From an uncultured Ruminococcus sp. (lineage in GTDB: Bacteria > Bacillota > Clostridia > Oscillospirales > Acutalibacteraceae): a DNA stretch of 7,945 nucleotides. Positions 4,698 to 7,945 of the stretch are shown here, piece by piece. Under the pieces are notes generated by a model, which saw only the letters and a program-made list of their open reading frames with translations, had not been told where the DNA came from and did not search any database. Every line of letters begins with the position of its first letter. Position 1 is the stretch's first letter. Made by a program: the position numbers and the translations under genes. Location of the stretch: positions 1 to 7,945 of the forward strand of contig CACYCD010000035.1 of NCBI GenBank assembly GCA_902772755.1, given 5' to 3'.

Positions 4698-5963
4698 TTA
4701 TTTAGTTCTTCCGATATCGGTTCTGTAGTGAGCGTTCTCAAAGCTTATCCTGCCCACTGCATCATAGGCTTTTTTGAGAGCCTCGTCAAGGTCGGCACCC
4801 TTAGCCGTAACGCCGATAACTCTGCCGCCGTTGGTGTAGAATTTTCCGTCAGCGTACTTTGTTCCTGCGTGATAGACAACAGCACCCTCTACCTGACCCT
4901 TGTCGTCCAAGCCGAACATCTCTATGCCCTTCTTGTATGACTCGGGATATCCGCCGCTTGCCATTACCACACAGGCAGTCGGCTCGTCAGACCACTCTAT
5001 CTCCAGCTTATCCAGAGTGCCGTCAATAACCGCATCGCAGATATCAAGCAGATCTGTCTTTAGCCTCGGCAGTACTACCTGAGCCTCGGGGTCGCCGAAG
5101 CGTGCATTGTACTCGATGACCTTGGGACCCTTGGGCGTCATCATCAAGCCAAAGTACAGACAGCCCTTGAACGGTCTGCCCTCCTTCGCCATAGCGTTCA
5201 CAGTGGGAACAAAGATCTCGTCCATACACTGCTGTGCAAGCTCGTCGGTGTAGTACGGATTGGGGCTTATCGTACCCATTCCGCCGGTGTTCAGACCTTC
5301 GTCATTGTCGTAGGCACGCTTATGATCCTTTGAGCTGACCATCGGCTTGACAGTCTTGCCGTCCGTGAAGGAGAGGACGGAAACCTCGGGACCCGTCAGA
5401 AATTCCTCAATTACAACGCTGTTGCCCGATGCACCGAACTTCTTGTCCTCCATAATAGTCTTTATGGCGTTTACTGCGTCCTCCGTGGTGGGGCAGATCA
5501 GCACACCCTTGCCGAGTGCAAGTCCGTCAGCCTTCACCACACAGGGGGCAACACTGTTGGAGGTCACCCACTCAACAGCCTTCTGAGAGTCGTCAAACAC
5601 CTCATACTGTGCGGTGGGTATGCCGTATTTTTTCATAAGGTTCTTTGAAAAAACCTTTGAAGCTTCTATTACAGCGGCATTCGCCTTCGGTCCGAAGGCA
5701 CGTATGCCTGCTTCTTCAAAAGCATCTACCATTCCGTCGGCAAGCGGATCATCGGGTGCTACGAACGCAAGGTCAATATCATTTTCCTTGGCAAAAGCTA
5801 CCATTTTTTCCTTATCCATAACAGGGATATCTACTGTTATCGCATCACGGGAAATACCGCCGTTGCCGGGGGCACAGTAGAGCTTGCCGATGCGTGGACT
5901 TTCAAGTATTTTCTTGATCAGGGCGTGTTCTCTGCCGCCCGAGCCTATCATCAATACATTCAT
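4698..5963 (-). CDS. purD: Phosphoribosylamine-glycine ligase (GAR synthetase) PurD
   Basis: This ATP-grasp enzyme joins glycine to phosphoribosylamine with ATP hydrolysis, the second step of purine synthesis in the cytoplasm. At 421 residues it has normal bacterial length. The N-domain starts with GSGGREHA (7-14) and APGNGG (31-36). The ATP-grasp core has KADGLALGKGV (144-154), EEFLTGPEVSVL (186-197), SKDHKRAYDNDEGLNTGGMG (211-230) and EYNARFGDPEAQ (284-295), which holds the metal-binding Glu/Asn. The C-domain has NGGRVIGVTA (378-387) and ends HYRTDIG (412-418). Start at ATG 5963: AAGAGGT, overlapping the upstream stop codon, lies 5 nt before it. It is the last gene of the operon, 10 bp after the AICAR transformylase gene, and is followed by an intrinsic terminator. 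No key residue appears to be missing. Confidence 0.98.
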   Translation of the reverse strand: MNVLMIGSGGREHALIKKILESPRIGKLYCAPGNGGISRDAITVDIPVMDKEKMVAFAKENDIDLAFVAPDDPLADGMVDAFEEAGIRAFGPKANAAVIEASKVFSKNLMKKYGIPTAQYEVFDDSQKAVEWVTSNSVAPCVVKADGLALGKGVLICPTTEDAVNAIKTIMEDKKFGASGNSVVIEEFLTGPEVSVLSFTDGKTVKPMVSSKDHKRAYDNDEGLNTGGMGTISPNPYYTDELAQQCMDEIFVPTVNAMAKEGRPFKGCLYFGLMMTPKGPKVIEYNARFGDPEAQVVLPRLKTDLLDICDAVIDGTLDKLEIEWSDEPTACVVMASGGYPESYKKGIEMFGLDDKGQVEGAVVYHAGTKYADGKFYTNGGRVIGVTAKGADLDEALKKAYDAVGRISFENAHYRTDIGRTK

Positions 5964-5973
5964 ATTCTACCTC

Positions 5974-7152
5974 TTAGTGATGGAACAGTCTGATGCCCGT
6001 GAAGCACAGTGTCATACCGTACTTGTTGCAGGTTTCAATAACATTGTCGTCACGGATAGAACCGCCCGGCTCTGCAATATACTGCACACCGCTCTTCTTT
6101 GCCCTCTCGATATTGTCACCGAACGGGAAGAACGCATCACTGCCGAGTGACACACCGCTGAAGGTACTTAGCCACTGCTTCTTTTCCTCTCTTGTGAGCG
6201 GTTCGGGCTTTTCGGTGAAGAACAGCTCCCAGGTGCCGTCACGCAGTACGTCCTCGTACTCATCGGAAATATAAACATCAATGGTGTTGTCCCTGTCGGG
6301 GCGTCTGATATCTGCCTTGAACGGGAGGGCAAGACACTTGGGGTGCTGTCTGAGGTACCAGATATCAGCCTTGTTTCCTGCAAGACGGGTGCAGTGTATC
6401 CTTGACTGCTGACCTGCACCAACGCCGATAGCCTGACCCTCCTTTGCGTAGCAAACGGAATTTGACTGGGTGTATTTGAGCGTGATAAGAGCTATGAGCA
6501 GATCACGCTTCGCCTCCGCAGTCAGCTCCTTATTATCGGAAACGATGTTCTGTGTGAGGAAGTCCTCATCTATTTTCAGCTCGTTCCTTCCCTGTTGGAA
6601 GGTAACGCCGAAAACGTCCTTGTACTCCTGCGGAGCAGGAACATAGTCGGGATCTATCTTGACAATATTGTATGTGCCTCTCCTCTTGGTTTTGAGTATC
6701 TCCAGTGCTTCATCGGTGTAGCCGGGAGCAATGATGCCGTCAGATACCTCTCTTTGGAGAAGCAGGGCTGTTTCCTTGTCGCAGACATCGGAGAGTGCCG
6801 CCCAGTCGCCGTATGAGCTCATACGGTCTGCACCTCTTGCCTTTGCATAAGCTGAGGCAATGGGGGTCAGCTCAAGGTCATCAACAAAGTATATCCTTTT
6901 GAGCGTGTCGGAAAGCTCCGTTGCAACCGCTGCACCGGCAGGCGATACGTGCTTGAACGAAGCTGCCGCAGGAAGTCCCGTGGCGGCTTTAAGCTCCTTA
7001 ACCAGCTGCCAGCTGTTGAACGCATCTAAAAAGTTGATATATCCGGGCTTTCCGTTGAGTACCTCAATGGGAAGCTCTCTGTCATCCTTCATAAAAATTC
7101 TTGAAGGTTTTTGGTTAGGATTACAGCCGTATTTCAGTTCCAGTTCTTTCAT
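5974..7152 (-). CDS. purH: Stand-alone AICAR transformylase (PurH C-terminal domain only)
   Basis: It transfers a formyl group from 10-formyl-tetrahydrofolate to AICAR, giving FAICAR, the penultimate step to IMP. The 392 residues cover only the transformylase half of bifunctional PurH (usually about 510-530); the N-terminal MGS-like IMP cyclohydrolase domain is absent. Motifs: YGCNPNQKP (8-16), LDAFNSWQLVKEL (42-54), the catalytic SFKHVSPAGAA (65-75; K67, H68), YTQSNSVCYA (227-236), GVGAGQQSR (243-251), SDAFFPFGDNIERA (338-351), EPGGSIRD (361-368) and FTGIRLFHH (384-392), all matching the family. This is a natural stand-alone form and not a truncation: it has its own ribosome binding site (AAGAGGT, 4 nt before ATG 7152) and the missing activity is encoded just upstream as a PurO-type cyclohydrolase. 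Gaps are 9 bp upstream and 10 bp downstream. The symbol purH is used for convenience. Confidence 0.95.
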   Translation of the reverse strand: MKELELKYGCNPNQKPSRIFMKDDRELPIEVLNGKPGYINFLDAFNSWQLVKELKAATGLPAAASFKHVSPAGAAVATELSDTLKRIYFVDDLELTPIASAYAKARGADRMSSYGDWAALSDVCDKETALLLQREVSDGIIAPGYTDEALEILKTKRRGTYNIVKIDPDYVPAPQEYKDVFGVTFQQGRNELKIDEDFLTQNIVSDNKELTAEAKRDLLIALITLKYTQSNSVCYAKEGQAIGVGAGQQSRIHCTRLAGNKADIWYLRQHPKCLALPFKADIRRPDRDNTIDVYISDEYEDVLRDGTWELFFTEKPEPLTREEKKQWLSTFSGVSLGSDAFFPFGDNIERAKKSGVQYIAEPGGSIRDDNVIETCNKYGMTLCFTGIRLFHH

Positions 7153-7161
7153 AACTACCTC

Positions 7162-7878
7162 TTACTTATTTTTATTGACAATTCTTGACTCGTATTTGCC
7201 TGTGGCTATATCTATATAGCGTGTGAAAAGTGACACCTTGTTGTCGCTGTTGAGAGCATTCCACACCTTAGCGGTAAAGGTATCAATGTCATCATTTCCC
7301 ACGATAACAGGGGTAGGCTCACCCTCAAAGCTCGGCAGGGGATTTCCGTCACCCATATAGGTGTGGATAAACCTTCCCTTGCCCGGTGTGGGGTTCTCAT
7401 AGGTGAAGGTATATCTGAGCGAGGAAGCAGGGTCGCCGTCATCGCTCTTTAGGATCGACATAGAGATATCCGCCTTGCCGTCCGTCACATTCACCACACC
7501 CGAAATTCTGGGGGTAAAGTTGGGGTCATCTGGTTCAAACGTCCTTGTTTTCAGGCTCTGCTCAAAGGTCTGCTCTGCGTTCATCAGGTCATAAACCGTG
7601 TCCGTCTGGTCGCCGTTGGTGACTATGGTCCTGTTGCCGAGAACTCTCACGGGGGCATAAATGATGAGCGAGGGGTCAACCAGCTTGCTCTCGTCAAAAG
7701 CCTGTGTGCGTATGCCCTCTCCGTCCTCAACAAAAATACGGTTACGGCTGTTCTCGCTTCTTCCCATTATAAAGTAGGCTATAACTGCCTTAGTGCCGTC
7801 TGCGGTTATGCCGAGCATAATTCCTCTGCCGGGATAGGCATTACTGCTGAGATCACTCTCAAAAGAAATTGGTTTCAT
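7162..7878 (-). CDS. purO: PurO-type IMP cyclohydrolase
   Basis: It is predicted to close the FAICAR ring to IMP, the last step of purine synthesis. The 238-residue protein matches my recollection of the IMP_cyclohyd (PurO) family, first described in archaea and unrelated in fold to the PurH N-terminal domain. Visible family-like elements are NAYPGRGIMLG (13-23), AYFIMGRSENSRNR (34-47), PSLIIYAPVRVL then IVTNGDQTDT (69-94), FTPRISGVVN (121-130), GRFIHTYMGDGNPLPSFEGEP (168-188) and AKVWNALN (203-210). Its place immediately before a transformylase lacking the cyclohydrolase half strongly supports the role. Start at ATG 7878, with AAGAGGT overlapping the preceding stop 8 nt upstream. The bacterial form is somewhat longer than typical archaeal PurO (about 200). 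No frameshift is visible. Confidence 0.9.
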   Translation of the reverse strand: MKPISFESDLSSNAYPGRGIMLGITADGTKAVIAYFIMGRSENSRNRIFVEDGEGIRTQAFDESKLVDPSLIIYAPVRVLGNRTIVTNGDQTDTVYDLMNAEQTFEQSLKTRTFEPDDPNFTPRISGVVNVTDGKADISMSILKSDDGDPASSLRYTFTYENPTPGKGRFIHTYMGDGNPLPSFEGEPTPVIVGNDDIDTFTAKVWNALNSDNKVSLFTRYIDIATGKYESRIVNKNK

Positions 7879-7891
7879 AGGTAAGCACCTC

Positions 7892-7945
7892 TTATTCTGA
7901 AATTATAGTTTTGTTATCCTTCACGGTTATTTTTCCTGCACAGAA
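7892..7945 (-). CDS. 3' end of upstream pur operon gene, probably purN (partial)
   Basis: Only the last 17 codons and a TAA (7892-7894) are inside the window, ending KITVKDNKTIISE. The stop is 13 bp before purO and is fused to its ribosome binding site in the same way as the other two junctions of this operon, so it is a real gene end. The tail resembles the short basic strand at the C-terminus of clostridial PurN (GAR transformylase), and purN commonly precedes purH, but 17 residues cannot prove identity. Confidence 0.6.
   Translation of the reverse strand, partial: FCAGKITVKDNKTIISE

Noticed and set aside
4711..4720. Perfect palindrome CCGATATCGG just inside the purD 3' end
   Set aside because: It encodes the conserved PurD tail (TDIG), has no loop and no T-run, and is explained by coding constraint.

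Overview
The window reads as chromosomal DNA of a spore-forming, low-to-mid GC Firmicute, most likely a Ruminococcus-like member of the Oscillospiraceae. The reasons are a spoIIGA-sigE sporulation pair, AAAGGAG and AAGAGGT ribosome binding sites, a DUF3789-type micro-ORF, a split PurH/PurO purine pathway, and the nested CCTCCCTC/GAGGGAGG intergenic hairpin repeats I associate with that family. This taxonomic call is recognition from memory, not a database search.

Layout: (1) 2-175, + strand, the 3' end of a small glycine-rich, YtxH-like protein. (2) 176-309, a convergent gap holding two tandem 48-bp nested-hairpin repeats; the first hairpin also forms an intrinsic terminator for the gene arriving from the right. 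(3) 310-1698, - strand, a membrane-anchored M23 (LytM-type) endopeptidase with a G5 domain. Its leader (1699-1874) carries a good promoter, an 8-2-8 palindrome over the -35 element and a WalR-like box. (4) 1875-2843, - strand, a membrane-anchored GH25 muramidase with its own promoter. (5) 2937-3026, - strand, a 29-residue hydrophobic DUF3789-like protein. (6) 3096-4696, + strand, spoIIGA and sigE, overlapping by 4 bp: the membrane protease that activates the mother-cell sigma factor, and the factor itself. (7) 4698-7945, - strand, the distal part of a purine biosynthesis operon: the 3' end of a probable purN, a PurO-type IMP cyclohydrolase, a stand-alone AICAR transformylase (purH C-terminal half) and purD. 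The operon ends in an intrinsic terminator lying inside the last codons of sigE.

The genes form three modules. The M23 and GH25 enzymes remodel peptidoglycan, and at least the first may respond to the WalRK wall-stress system. SpoIIGA and pro-sigma-E form the compartment-specific sporulation switch. The pur genes perform the GAR synthetase step and the last two steps to IMP.

I found no phage, IS element, CRISPR array, tRNA, rRNA or defence system, and no gene-free stretch over 300 bp. Nothing here is a clearly new multi-gene system. The points most worth a second look are the altered SpoIIGA active-site motif (DTCC instead of D[ST]GN), the unusually long sigma-E pro-region, the WalR-like box, the covarying nested repeats, and the purD terminator embedded in sigE.
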